The notes under the pieces are model-generated. The model was not told the origin of the DNA. It was given only the letters and a program-made list of their open reading frames with translations, and did not search any database. A stretch of DNA of 64,000 nucleotides from Dipodascopsis uninucleata var. uninucleata. Lineage: Eukaryota > Ascomycota > Lipomycetes > Lipomycetales > Lipomycetaceae. A program made the translations under genes and the position numbers. Positions 22,834-34,700 of the stretch are shown here, piece by piece. Position 1 is the first letter of the stretch; each line of letters starts with the position of its first letter. The DNA lies in the NCBI GenBank assembly GCA_030568195.1, contig JAJLTO010000005.1, forward strand, positions 930,001-994,000, given 5' to 3'.

Positions 22834-25675
22834 ATGTCTAGTCTAGAGGATCTTATCCCTGTAGTCAACAAGCTTCAGGATCTAGTGTTTAACACTATTG
22901 GCACCGACACAATTGATCTACCTCAGGTAGTTGTAGTTGGTAGCCAGTCATGCGGAAAGTCATCCGTACTAGAGAATATAGGTAAGTTACAACTGGCACA
23001 GCCTCAGGAACGGAGATTGCTGCGGTAATTGAAGAAAGAGTTGGAAAATCGATCTACGAGAAGAGGAAAGTGCTAGTTATCGCGAAATCAGAACAAAGTA
23101 GCGCTATTGTTTCGAGTTTCAGTGGGAGCGCAGCTAACCGATCTGAACTCTTCGGACATGTACTAACATTTATTTAATGCAGTCGGAAAGGATTTCCTAC
23201 CTAGAGGTACTGGAATAGTAACCAGACGACCACTTATTTTACAGTTAATCAATCTTCCTGCTGATGATCACTCTTCGTTCGACGATAGCAGTTCAGACTA
23301 TAATGCATCGATGCATGCTCAATCACACCGTTCCTTACCGGATGAATGGGCTGAATTTTTACACATCCCAGGTCGCAAATTCTACGACTTTTTGGAGATT
23401 AGACAAGAAATTGAAAACGATACTGTGAGGGTAGCTGGAAATAATAAGGGGATTAACCGAACACCAATCAACTTGAAAATTTTCTCCCCTCACGTTCTTA
23501 ATCTCACTCTTGTCGATCTTCCCGGACTCACCAAAATTCCCATCGGTGACCAACCAACTGACATCGAAAGACAGACACGATCACTCATCTTAGAATACAT
23601 TAGCAAACCAAACAGTATTATTCTAGCTGTATCACCTGCAAATGTCGATCTCGTTAACTCTGAGTCGCTTAAGCTGGCGCGTCAAGTTGATCCTCAGGGT
23701 AAACGTACTATTGGAGTTTTGACTAAGCTAGATCTTATGGATCATGGCACCAATGCAATTGATATTTTGTCCGGTCGAGTCTACCCACTGAAGCTTGGTT
23801 TTATTGGGGTAGTCAACCGTTCACAGCAGGATATCCAGGCAAATAAAAGTCTGCCAGATTCCCTTAAGGCGGAGCAGGAATTTTTTAGAACGCATCCTGC
23901 CTACCGCAACATCTCTTATCGGTGCGGCACCCAGTACTTGGCAAAGAGTCTCAACAACACTTTGATGTCCCATATTCGTGAAAAGCTACCTGATATTAAA
24001 GCACGTTTAAATACACTCATGGGTCAGACTCAGCAGGAATTGGCTTCGTATGGCGAACCACAAAATTCAGTCGGTCAGGAACATAGGGTATGTTGTGATA
24101 TATGCGTTTGTTGAGAGGGGTATAAGATCGAACTCTTCACATTTTACGTATGGCTAAATTAGATTTTGGCTAACAAATATATTTACGCAGGGCATTTTGG
24201 TCCTTCAACTTATGACAAAATTTGCTACAAGTTTTATTGCTTCGATCGATGGTACATCGTCGGATGTATCGCTAAAGGAATTATGTGGCGGTGCTAGAAT
24301 TTATTACATTTATAACGACGTGTTCGGCACACAGCTCAATTCTATTGATCCTACTGCTAACCTTTCCGTGTACGATATCCGAACCGCTATCCGCAACTCT
24401 ACTGGCCCTCGACCATCTCTCTTTGTTCCTGAATTGGCATTCGATCTTCTTGTCAAGCCTCAGATCAAGTTGCTTGATCCTCCTAGTCAAAGATGCGTCG
24501 AACTTGTGTATGAGGAACTTATGAAGATCTGTCACACATGCGGTGGACCTGAACTATCTCGTTATCCAAAACTTCAATCCAAGATAATAGAAGTTGTGTC
24601 TGACCTCTTACGCGAGCGTCTCGGTCCAACTTCAAAATATGTTGAGAGTTTGATTGCCATTCAGCGTGCATATATCAACACCAAACATCCAAATTTTCTC
24701 GGAGCAGCTGCTGCTATGTCTAGTATTTTGTCTTCGCGTCAAGAAAAGGAAAAGAAAGCGCGAGAAGCTCAACGCAGACTTGAACGGATGGAAGTTAAGA
24801 AGGCAGTTTTGGGTTCTGGTGGTGCAGTTAATGGGATTTCGGAGTCAGAAGCCGCTGGTTCAGGAGTGGGTGGTAGAGCGAGCCCTGCTTTATCCGCGTA
24901 TTCAGGCGAAGGAGGTGAGTCACGACAACATCATCATCACCATCACGGTTCTGTATCGCAGCAGCAGCAAAATGGTCACAGTCATAACAATAGTCAACAG
25001 CACCATCAGCAACATCATAGTACTAGTCCACTTCTTAATATGAGTGGCTCTTCGGATTCGGTTAATTCAGGTGCTGTTGGTAGAGATTCTTCTTTCCTGA
25101 ATTTCTTTTTTTCTAAAGATCAGTATGCTGCGACTCAGCAACCGTCGGTGACTAATAGTGGTAGGAAGAACTCAAACTCACATATCGGCGATAATATAGG
25201 TAACGCTGAAAACATGAGCACGGTATCCTCTGGTAAATCTCATCACCAACACACTCGATCGACTGAGTCAGCTTCAATAAATCTCAACTCTGGAGCACAT
25301 GATGATCACAGTGGTCTTGTCACAGACTATGAGCATTTGAGCATATCTGGACATAATAGCGTGCCTAGCATCGACGAGCCATCACTGACGGAACGAGAGC
25401 AGCTTGAGACAGAACTTATTAGACGACTTATTACATCATATTTCGGAATTGTAAGGGAAGCTATTCAGGATCAGGTCCCTAAAGCTGTTATGCATCTGCT
25501 AGTTAACTTCTCGAAGGAGACCATACAGAATCGCCTGGTCTCCGAGCTCTATCGCGAGGCTCTGTTCGACGAGCTCCTTCAGGAAGATGCTGCACTAGCA
25601 CAAGAGCGGGTCAAGTGCGAGAAAATGTTGCGAACATATACTGAGGCAGCACGTATCATTAACGAGGTTGTTTAA
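22834..25675 (+). CDS. DNM1: Dynamin-related GTPase Dnm1 (mitochondrial/peroxisomal fission), 3 exons
   Basis: Exons 22834-22981, 23183-24087 and 24191-25675 give 845 residues. Introns of 201 and 103 bp have GTAAGT and GTATGT donors and TACTAAC-type branch sites. G1 is GSQSCGKSS (residues 36-44; the usual second Ser is Cys), then [28 protein letters not shown] near residue 162 and TKLD near 230. Choice of Dnm1 over Vps1 rests on [35 protein letters not shown] and [20 protein letters not shown] variable insert of about 190 residues (about 555-750) separates the stalk from the GTPase effector domain and contains a His6 run, Gln runs and much Ser, Gly and Asn. The C-terminal effector domain ends with AARIINEVV. 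The protein assembles on mitochondria and peroxisomes and constricts them; the adaptors Fis1/Mdv1 are not in this window. Confidence 0.96.
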
Positions 25676-26966
25676 TGCTGAATTCTTTTTATTTCAAACA
25701 ATTTTATTAATGATAGATCTGTTTTCATAAGTATTTTTAGTTTTTGTGTAGAAATTCATATTTGAGTACTGTGATGTTTACTACGATTTCGTCTATATTT
25801 ACGATACTCTTTTTTCCATTGTGTACTTACACACTCTCTTACCTGCTCGCAAATACAATTGAACCCATTCATGTCAAAATATACTATTAACGCTTTGGTT
25901 TTAAATTGTTTTGTTAGTTGATGTTTTGTCTTTTGCTTGAAATTTATATCTTATATTTGAAATACTACCACTAGTTATGATCGATTACTTCAATTGTCAT
26001 ATCATGAAGGTCATTATTATAAATATTCTCCGCACTCAAGATATAGTGCTCTGTGGTCTGTTTCGTTCTTCCTTAGTGCTTTATGTATATATATCTATTT
26101 GACTCTTCTCCAAAGCTTTTACATGAGTATAATATTATTGTTCCTACTTCTGTTTGTAACCCGCGCCGCTAATTCGCTCTCTTCAAGCGTCTCTGACCAG
26201 TATATCTCACGTGATATTCACACGTGATTTAACGTCGCTTAAGTGTTATAGGGTAAGGGTGGATGGCGGAAAATGTATAACGCGCTTCGTTATAGTATAG
26301 TCCTATTATGGAACATATGAACAAATCACTATTCCAAAACTGGTAAGAAATATATGTACTAGGTATTTTTCCGTCATATATACTTTGCCCGCTTCGAGTT
26401 AAACCTAAAACTGAGACGGCGAAACTTTGTTAAATGAATTATCCCATCCGTTACACAAATTTTCGGCGCTAATTAGACGCTTTTTTCCGTGGTGCTTAGC
26501 ATTTCTTTCTTCTTTTCTTACACCTCTGTACAGCAAGCTCAGCATTCCTTAAGCCTGAGTATATTTGGTTTCAGAAACTGTAGAAGGGGGAGAATTTATC
26601 ATAATAAGGTACTTAAAGAGAATTTTTCGAACGATTAATACCAATATCAGCGAGTCTGGTAGATTATTGGCAGGAACCGAAGACGCATTTGACTATCTCA
26701 GGAGGCTTGGCTGGACAGTATTTTACACATATAACGAAGTGTATCCTCTTCTACTCTTGCAGTGTAAAAATTTGCGAAAACAAAGCGGGGCCTTCTCTTT
26801 ATTAATACGTCGATTGCTTTTAAAGAAGTCGAGATCGTGCAAGACAGTTTGTTTATATAGGAGACTGGGATGAAGGCCGAACACAAGGCAGTGTAAGAGA
26901 TTACCAAATTCGATCTACATAGAATCAGCATCTGTTACGGCAGAGTTGGGCGTATTAATTTGTCTA
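25676..26966. other. Intergenic spacer between DNM1 and the RGS gene
   Basis: 1.3 kb. The first 500 bp are T-rich on the plus strand, as expected of a 3' untranslated region. A paired E-box lies at 26207-26228 (separate entry). The RGS reading frame extends upstream of its first ATG to about 26874 without a start codon, so a short 5' exon upstream is possible but I cannot define one. Confidence 0.4.
26207..26228. promoter_or_regulatory. Paired CACGTGAT E-boxes
   Basis: CACGTGAT at 26208-26215 and again at 26221-26228, 13 bp apart centre to centre; the first is the Cbf1-type TCACGTGA. They lie 532 bp after the DNM1 stop and about 740 bp before the RGS start. Binding by a bHLH factor such as Cbf1 is inferred from the known consensus. 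Confidence 0.4.
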
Positions 26967-28661
26967 ATGGGACCAAAGCAAGGCGAATCGGCTGCTGTTT
27001 CATATGATGATAGGACGGCAGGTGTTGCAAATGGGACTTGGAGAACAAGACTACATGATCAAAATGGAGCCAGTACGCGCATGTCGGATGCTTCCCTTCG
27101 CAATAGACCAACAACAAGTCGAAGCAGCAGCAGTGGTAGTTGCCATGGCGGAAATAGTCAAATACAACTGCTTCACGATGATATGACAAATATTTCCATG
27201 AGCCCTGGTTTTAACAGAGGAGAGAGCCTGAAGCGTAATTATGCATCAGCAGATATATCGTCAGGTACATCATCGGTAGATTCGTCTTCTGCTTCATCTG
27301 GTAATGTGTCCTTAGCGTCATCTCCTGGAGCAGTACTGTTTTATCCTGACAGTGGATGTGGACTGAAAGAAGTTACTATACCTGATGAAATGCACATGCA
27401 GGATCTAGAGAATAATGATAGATGTAATTTCTGTAAAGCTCGTGGTGTATCACCTACAGAACCTGACAACATAGAGATGCCATCGTTGGATGATGTTCTT
27501 AATAATCAGACGCAATCGCCGTTTTCTTTGACCGAATTTATGGCCTACTTATCACAGAATCACTGCTTAGAATCACTGGAGTTTTGTATGGATACTCAAC
27601 GATACATCGAGCTTTACAAGTCAGTCCATTCGGGTTTCGCAGGATCGCGAATGGTCATTTCGACTGACCAACGTGAATATGAACGTTTGATAATACTGTG
27701 GGAGCGTATTGTGGATTCGTATATCCGCCCAAATTCTCCTCAGGAGCTGAATTTACCATATAATGTTCGTGATGAGCTTTTGGATTTAACTAAATGTCGT
27801 ATGCCGCCATCACCTGACAGCCTGGAGCATGGCCTTAGAGTAGTAAAAGATTTAATGAATGAATCTCTCTTTATAGGATTTTTGTTTGAATCACGCAAAG
27901 AATATATGCAAACTATTATGCGGTACTGTACCTGCTCTGCGTTGACTCCAAATGGCGCATCACACCTTGCTGGTCAGGATTTGACGAACGGAGTGAATGG
28001 CATGTCTCAGCTCTCTGGTCATCACGAAGCAAAAGGAAATAGCTTCAATAAATTTAATATCAATCGAAGTTATAGTGTTGGCAAACATGATCTTATCCCT
28101 ACTTCGCAGACAACGCTCGGTTTGAATGGTCAGTCCTCCGGCTCATCCTCTAGCTCTGGTAAAAAATGGAGGTTTCCCAGTCTGCACTATGGACATCAGC
28201 GTCGATATAGTTTTACCGGCGGACATATTTCCAGCGGTACTGGATCACCAAACAGTTCTAGTCGGCCTGATAGCTCTGATAATTCTGCCTCGACAAATTA
28301 TATTACTCCTCCGTTGGATGCACAACGACGTCGCAACAGTGCATATGTAATTGGTCTAACTCCTGGAGCTGGTTCTTCAGGATCAGCTTCAGTGACAAGC
28401 TCTCCAGGAAATACTGATTACTTCGGTCTTTCATATGATGACGTTGATGAGGATCAGGTTTCAATATATCCATCTCCAAGAACTCCTCCTGACTCGTCTG
28501 ACACTATGCAGCAAGTAACAAGCCAGCGACACGATCAAGGGCAGCATGAGATAATCGGTACGGACAATCATGATCTCTCAAAGAATGAATCGAATATGGC
28601 ATCTGCGGCACCTGTGAAGGTATGGCGAAGAATGAGCAAGAAATTTAAATGGCGAGGTTGA
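26967..28661 (+). CDS. RGS-domain protein (regulator of heterotrimeric G-protein signalling)
   Basis: 564 residues from the first ATG (context CTAATGG); the frame is open for another 30 codons upstream without an ATG. The RGS domain covers about residues 171-331. It begins PSLDDVLNNQTQSPFSLTEF and continues MAYLSQNHCLESLEFCMDT, with the second half ending LMNESLFIGFLFESRKEYM, which is the arrangement of fungal RgsA/Rgs2-type regulators. Such proteins speed GTP hydrolysis by G-alpha subunits of nutrient and stress signalling. The N-terminal 130 residues and the region after about 335 are Ser/Gly/Asn-rich and probably disordered; the C-terminus (VWRRMSKKFKWRG) is basic and aromatic and could bind membrane. 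No DEP or membrane-spanning segment is seen. Domain call is firm; subfamily is my recollection. Confidence 0.88.
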   Translation: MGPKQGESAAVSYDDRTAGVANGTWRTRLHDQNGASTRMSDASLRNRPTTSRSSSSGSCHGGNSQIQLLHDDMTNISMSPGFNRGESLKRNYASADISSGTSSVDSSSASSGNVSLASSPGAVLFYPDSGCGLKEVTIPDEMHMQDLENNDRCNFCKARGVSPTEPDNIEMPSLDDVLNNQTQSPFSLTEFMAYLSQNHCLESLEFCMDTQRYIELYKSVHSGFAGSRMVISTDQREYERLIILWERIVDSYIRPNSPQELNLPYNVRDELLDLTKCRMPPSPDSLEHGLRVVKDLMNESLFIGFLFESRKEYMQTIMRYCTCSALTPNGASHLAGQDLTNGVNGMSQLSGHHEAKGNSFNKFNINRSYSVGKHDLIPTSQTTLGLNGQSSGSSSSSGKKWRFPSLHYGHQRRYSFTGGHISSGTGSPNSSSRPDSSDNSASTNYITPPLDAQRRRNSAYVIGLTPGAGSSGSASVTSSPGNTDYFGLSYDDVDEDQVSIYPSPRTPPDSSDTMQQVTSQRHDQGQHEIIGTDNHDLSKNESNMASAAPVKVWRRMSKKFKWRG

Positions 28662-29854
28662 AGGAGGGTAAGGATGTGATAAATAATGATGGGTATTGTA
28701 TGAACGGTCTGTGACGAGGGGTAATCAGTTTTGATGATTTTTTAGCATTCTGTTTTAGTTTTACTGCTACTCTTTTATAGTGTATTGAGTATAGATTTCT
28801 CGCTGATGGGTTTTGATTTGATTTGATTTGATTTGATTTGATTTGTTTGGGTTTTTGTTCTGTTCTGGGCATTACATTTCATTGTTGTTAAGTTTGCGTT
28901 CATGCTTAGCATTTCGAAGGCTGGAATTTCTATCTATGATTTGTTTTCATTTGCATTCTATTGTAACATGTTAGGTTTTACACATACATACGTACATAAA
29001 CATGTATTTGTAAATATTAATTGTACTATTGGTCTTAGCATATAATTTCGCTGTGCCTTCTTCATATCAGTTACTAGCTTGATTTTTCTTAATCGCCTCA
29101 GTGATACTGGATCCTAAGGCCGTCTGGAAAATGCAAAGATATTTTGTCTTGTTTATTCGTATAATTTATATATAGACTTTATCTTATGATATGAGTAGAT
29201 AATCTGATTGCGCATTATTCTGTGTCCAGTGCGTGCTTTTATTTTTTTTTGCGTATTTGTCGTTGTCGACTTATCCGTTCAATTATCTTCATCGCCGCTT
29301 TCAAGTGCCGATTGATAAGGTTTGGTTTTTACAAAGATACTCAACCTTTTAAAGAGACCCTTAATTTAGAAGATTTAGCTTATACCCGACTGCACGACAA
29401 CCTCTCAAAAAGATAGATTTTTTGAATCTAGAACTAGATGATTTAATAACTTGGCCTGTTATTTTTTCGTTGTCGTAAGGCTAAATTCGTTGGTGGACAG
29501 TATCTAGAGACATCGTGAATCGGTTCGTGAAGTTGTACTGAGAACGCTTGATTCACTCGCTTGTAGCTGCTCCTGTCACAGCGTCGCGAAGTACCTAATA
29601 TTCCTCAATTATTTACTGTCAACTCTGAAAAATAGCATAGTTTGGAGATTTACGAATAAGGTCTACCAGAGCTGAAGTTGATGAAATACGCCAAGGTTAA
29701 GTGTGAGACGATTGTTTCGACGAACCTTGCTTCAAGTAATATAGTCGCTACCAGGTTTTTTCTCATTTCAAAAAGGAAGTAACGAGCTGGCGATAGCGAT
29801 ACGAATACTACCTGTTTTTACATACATTTTTCTTACTAGCAATCGATTTATTCT
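28662..29854. other. Intergenic spacer between RGS gene and transporter gene
   Basis: 1.2 kb between two plus-strand genes. The first 500 bp are T-rich on the plus strand and hold a pentanucleotide repeat. No protein-like ORF of note and no RNA gene recognised. Confidence 0.5.
28811..28846. repeat. (ATTTG)n pentanucleotide microsatellite
   Basis: Six uninterrupted ATTTG units preceded by TTTTG, about 150 bp after the RGS stop and so probably in its 3' untranslated region. Confidence 0.9.
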
Positions 29855-31402
29855 ATGGCTCATTTCACTAGACTGAGCAAGGATTCCTTCGAGCACGGAC
29901 CCGCACTTGGAAACGATGGAGACAACATTCTTGGTTCCCGAAAACGCTCGTCAGATAACAGAATATCGATTGATGAAAATGATGAGTATGGTGCTGAGGA
30001 CATGTTTGACCTCGACCGAGAGGATCCACTCGAGAGTGATTCGCAGGGGCGATTACTAATGAATTCAGGATCATCTATGGGGTTTCTCCGAGAGACACTG
30101 CCTGGATATGACGGGCTTGATCGTTCTCAAATAACGAACTCGGGAGTCGGCGAAGCAGGATTTTCTGAAGAAATAGAAGAACCTAAGAATGGAATGAAAA
30201 TGGCATTTATGAATATGGCAAACAGCATTATCGGTGCTGGCATTATTGGACAGCCTTATGCGTTACTCCAGTGTGGACTTGCAACAGGCGTTGTTCTTCT
30301 TGTTGTATTGACATTTGTAATTGACTGGACTATCCGCCTTATGGTCATCAATGCTAAATTGTCCGGCACGGATTCATATCAAGCTACGGTTTCATTCTGT
30401 TTTGGAAAAGCTGGATATTTGGCTATATCACTTGCACAGGGACTTTTTGCTTTTGGTGGATCAATTGCATTCACCGTAATCATTGGAGACACTATACCAC
30501 ATGTGATCTCTGCCCTTGCTCCAAATATCTCAGAAATTCCTGTCCTAAGGCTACTCACAGAGCGTGGACCAGTGATGATATTTTGTATCTTGTTTATATC
30601 ATTCCCGCTCTCGCTCAGTCGATCAATCGCAAACCTTGCAAAGGCATCACTACTTGCTCTGGTTTCTATGCTTGTAATCATTGTTTCTGTTATTATACAA
30701 GGTATCCGGACTCCTGTAGATGAACGTGGTTCGTTTTCCTCGAAAAGCCTACTTATACTGAACTCTGGTGTATTTCAGGGTATCGGTGTTATTTCATTTG
30801 CCTTTGTTTGTCATCATAATTCACTTCTTATTTACGGTTCATTACGCAAGCCAACTATGGATAGATTTGCCAGAGTTACACATTGGTCAACCGGAGTTTC
30901 AATGGTTGCATGCTTAACTCTTGCTCTTGCCGGGTTTTTAACCTTCCGAGATAAAACTGCCGGCAATGTACTAAATAATTTCCCTGGAAATAGTGTAATC
31001 ATCAATATCGCTAGATTCTGTTTCGGCTTCAACATGCTTACTACCTTTCCTCTCGAAATTCTAGTATGTCGTGAGGTCGTCCTTGATTACGTCTATTCGA
31101 CTCAATCATCGGGAGATACAGAGCATTCTCTTATCGCTCATCGTGTTGTTACAGCTATATTAACGGTTCTAACACTGATTATAGCTCTTATTGTTGGCAA
31201 TCTGGGTGTTGTTCTCGAAGTTGTCGGTTCTACATCTGCCTGCATGTTGGCCTATATTTTGCCACCCCTATGTTATTGGAAGTTAGCGAGGAACACTTTG
31301 ACTACTTGGAAGAGTTTAGTCGCTCCATTTGCCTGTGTTGCATTTGGCGTTACTGTCATGATAGTTTCTACAGGAATCTCAATTTATAATGCGATAAATT
31401 GA
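29855..31402 (+). CDS. Amino-acid transporter, AVT / SLC38 family (AVT2-like)
   Basis: 515 residues, single exon. An acidic hydrophilic N-terminus of about 110 residues precedes a membrane domain with about eleven hydrophobic helices. The first helix carries the family signature NSIIGAGIIGQPYAL (about residues 122-136). Later blocks include DWTIRLMVINAKLSGTDSYQ, GLFAFGGSIAFTVIIGDTIP, FISFPLSLSRSIANLAKAS, ISFAFVCHHNSLLIYGSL and HWSTGVSMVACLTLALAGFL, the pattern of the AVT2/SLC38-like subgroup. These carriers move neutral amino acids, often across the vacuolar membrane, driven by protons. Vacuolar location and substrate are inferred from the family. The start ATG at 29855 follows a T-rich leader. 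No truncation seen. Confidence 0.9.
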   Translation: MAHFTRLSKDSFEHGPALGNDGDNILGSRKRSSDNRISIDENDEYGAEDMFDLDREDPLESDSQGRLLMNSGSSMGFLRETLPGYDGLDRSQITNSGVGEAGFSEEIEEPKNGMKMAFMNMANSIIGAGIIGQPYALLQCGLATGVVLLVVLTFVIDWTIRLMVINAKLSGTDSYQATVSFCFGKAGYLAISLAQGLFAFGGSIAFTVIIGDTIPHVISALAPNISEIPVLRLLTERGPVMIFCILFISFPLSLSRSIANLAKASLLALVSMLVIIVSVIIQGIRTPVDERGSFSSKSLLILNSGVFQGIGVISFAFVCHHNSLLIYGSLRKPTMDRFARVTHWSTGVSMVACLTLALAGFLTFRDKTAGNVLNNFPGNSVIINIARFCFGFNMLTTFPLEILVCREVVLDYVYSTQSSGDTEHSLIAHRVVTAILTVLTLIIALIVGNLGVVLEVVGSTSACMLAYILPPLCYWKLARNTLTTWKSLVAPFACVAFGVTVMIVSTGISIYNAIN

Positions 31403-31784
31403 GATTCTTCATTTTATGGTACATTGTCTTACACATTACATACTGAATTTCCTTCCAACTTGCACAATAATATATCGGCATACATACGATGTTTTCACAT
31501 AAAATTATATGACATCAAGCTGTATAATTCACTCACGATCTATTTATGGAAAGTTATCTTACCATTAGAGACAACATCTGATTTTGGCACTACAAGTTTT
31601 ATTTCTTTATCTCATCCTTATTTTGTTTCGATACAGGTGCTCAACTGTAGAGTCGTATTATGTACGACCGATTTGACTCGAATCTGATTTTAGCAGGTTT
31701 GGTCCTTTCTTTAGCTAGTACTTCTTTTTGACATAGATTAAGATTTTATAATGTACAATTTAGTCATCTTTCATATTTCTTTTC
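31403..31784. other. Convergent spacer between transporter gene and BRR2
   Basis: 382 bp between two 3' ends. T-rich on both strands toward each gene, as expected for back-to-back 3' untranslated regions. Nothing else seen. Confidence 0.5.
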
Positions 31785-34700
31785 TTAAGCATCTGCCATT
31801 TCTTCATCTTCATCTTCGTCGCCCTCTTCACCTTCCGCCGCTTCAACTGAAAATTCAAGTTCCTTATCTACATCAACGTATGAATCACTCATAAGCCAGA
31901 CACTAAGTTCATGTTTACCAGCAGTTGGAACGATGAACTCAAGTTTAACCTTCTGTAGAGCCTTTGTTATAGTAACTCGACGAATTGCAAGTAATTGTTT
32001 TGTACTAGGCTCACCTATAACTATCCACCAATTTTCGGTCTTTGGTTGAGGATACAAAGGAGCATATACACGAACATCAATAGGCTCCTTTTCATCGTCA
32101 ACTTCACGCTCAAGTGATACTGTTATATACGAAGGCTCTCCCGCAACGATATCTTGGGGATCCTCTAATTCATATGACATATCCACGCTCGGATATCGAT
32201 TGACAAACATTGCAACGTCAGCGAGTTGCCTATCCGTCATTTGCAGGAGGCTAGTTCTTGCCTCATCTTCCATCATCATTATGTCAAAAACGCTTTCTAT
32301 ACCAGCCTTACTACATCGATCGATTATCTCATTTGTAAAATGAGGTATTTGTTTTAGTGGACTGTCTCTGTCCCATACTGCTTGAACAATCATCTGACTC
32401 AAATCCATAGCGCTCATAGCATTCAGATGACCATCGCTTGACATAACATCAACGCATGCACTCAGGAGCCCCAAAACTTTGCTCAGGACCATTTTTTGAT
32501 CAGCCACAAGATCAGCAGGCAACATCATACGAGAAAGATGGGCCTGCAGGAGAACAAAAGATTTGAAATGAGGGGATTCAAATTGCAAGTTCTCTGGTGA
32601 CATCTTAATCGGAATACGATCATGAAGTCTTCTCAGCACGTCATCTTCATGCCGTCTAATTGGCACGTTTTCAAATTCAGCAGCAGCAGTAACAATATCT
32701 AAAATACCCCTGAGTTTGGTTTTTCCAGAGAGTGAAAGTGCAAATGCCTGCATAGTGATAAATGACACGTTGTAGTATGCTGCGATCATAGAATTATTCA
32801 AGGCTCCAATTGAATCTTCCTCCTCATCGATCTCGATCATTTTGGCTTCCTCTAAGTCTTTAAGTGTTCCTTCAACAAGATCAGATAAAAATTCGCTCAT
32901 TCCTTGGTGCGAAACGTCTAGCACTCCATAGAAACTCGGGTTCGCAAGCAATCTGCGATAGAAATATGAAAATGTAAGCCAATCTACTGCATCCTGTTGA
33001 GATTGTATAACTTTAGCACTGATTTCTGTAACAAATGCATCGTGCAGGTAAAGATTTAGGTGTGATTCGATCGGAAGCGCCTCGTTCAAAAATTTCTTGT
33101 AATATTCTCGTCTTGATGAAGGAGTCATAATTACTGTGCGACCCATAGAGTCGGCACCCGGCCTGCATGCATGTCCAATCATTTTCAGAATATCGCTAAC
33201 AGGATAATCAACATAACGATGCTCTCGCCCGTCATAGGTCTGAGTACCCATTACAATAACCAAAAAGGCTTTTTGCATTAACGACCAACAAGAGTCCTTA
33301 GCGGCCAGTAGAACTCTTACAGCCCCAGACTCGAAAAGACGCTCAACAATCAATCTATCATTCTTATTCATATACTGATAAATAAATCCAATACCATGAG
33401 AGAGGCTTTCCTTAAGAACTTTGTCGTGAACGCGCTCCAAGTGAGGGCTAAGAGTAGATAAAGGTGCAGACATAAACACATTTTCATCTCCATCTGCATC
33501 CGCCTGTCTTAGTAGTTCTACCATAGTATCTAAGCATTGCTGTCTGCTATGAACGAATACAATGGCAGGTTTTCTATCCGAAAGCTGCAATATAGCATTG
33601 TAAACAGGCTTTGCCATAGCAATCATCAAAGATGGGAAATGTGAAATTGAGAAGCCCTGTAAGTGAATTTCGAGAGGAACTGACCTATCTTTTGGCGCAA
33701 AATTAAAAATGTTGTGATTTGTAGCTCCAATCCATTCTCCCAAATCCCTTCCATTCGACAGGCATACACTAAGGCCTATTATTCTTAATGGGTTCTCAGT
33801 CTGTGCAGCAACATATCTCATTCGCGAAACAACAATTTCATATATAGCACCGATTTGTCCACCACCTCCTAGCATATGCAAGTCATCAGCAATAAAAAGT
33901 CTCACATTTTGTACATTCTTCCGTTGTTGCCATCTGTGTGAGACCATGTCCCATTGTTCTGGAGTTGCCAAGACCAAACTTGATTGTTCCAAAATCCTTA
34001 GATCAGCGGTTAGTTCACCAGTCAATTTCTTAACAATTTTACCTCCACAAATGCCATCAAGACGTCTAGTCCAATCGTAATAACGTTCATCCACCAATTC
34101 CTGGAACGGTGCTATGTATACAGCGCGACCAGGATTCTGTGATTCGCGCCAATGATTCATAATAGCAAATTCAGCACACACTGTTTTCCCACATCCACTA
34201 GGAGCGCCAACAAATACGTTATCATCTGAATTAAACAGTGAGTGGAACACTTGAGTCTGAATTTTATTGAAATGTTTGAAGCCAGGATAAAGATCTATGA
34301 ACTCTGGATCTTTTAGAGCCTTTACTGGCATAGCTTGCATATCCAAAAGGGGAGTATGAGCCGGGAACTTTTCCGGAAGAATAAGATGTCTGAACGATAC
34401 GGCAATCTTGGTTTCAGAGTGAAGCCATCTATCCGAGATGACAGATATAAAATAATTTGGTGGTAGAGGTTCAGAAATCGGTACAGTGAATTCAACAATA
34501 TGTTCATCATGGACATATTCGCGACGAACAATAAATAAATCATGATATAAAATAGTTTCACCATCACAGTCTTCAGCAATTATCCAAAAAGTTTCAGCAT
34601 TTCCATGAACTGCAGGATTCCAATCAAAAATGGGAGTTATGGTAAGCTCAACTCGAAGTAAAGATCTAGTGATTGGCTGTACATGAGCTTGCAATTCGAC

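Noticed and set aside
22834-25675. Assignment of the dynamin to Vps1
   Set aside because: Sequence around the G-domain ([37 protein letters not shown]) follows Dnm1, not Vps1.
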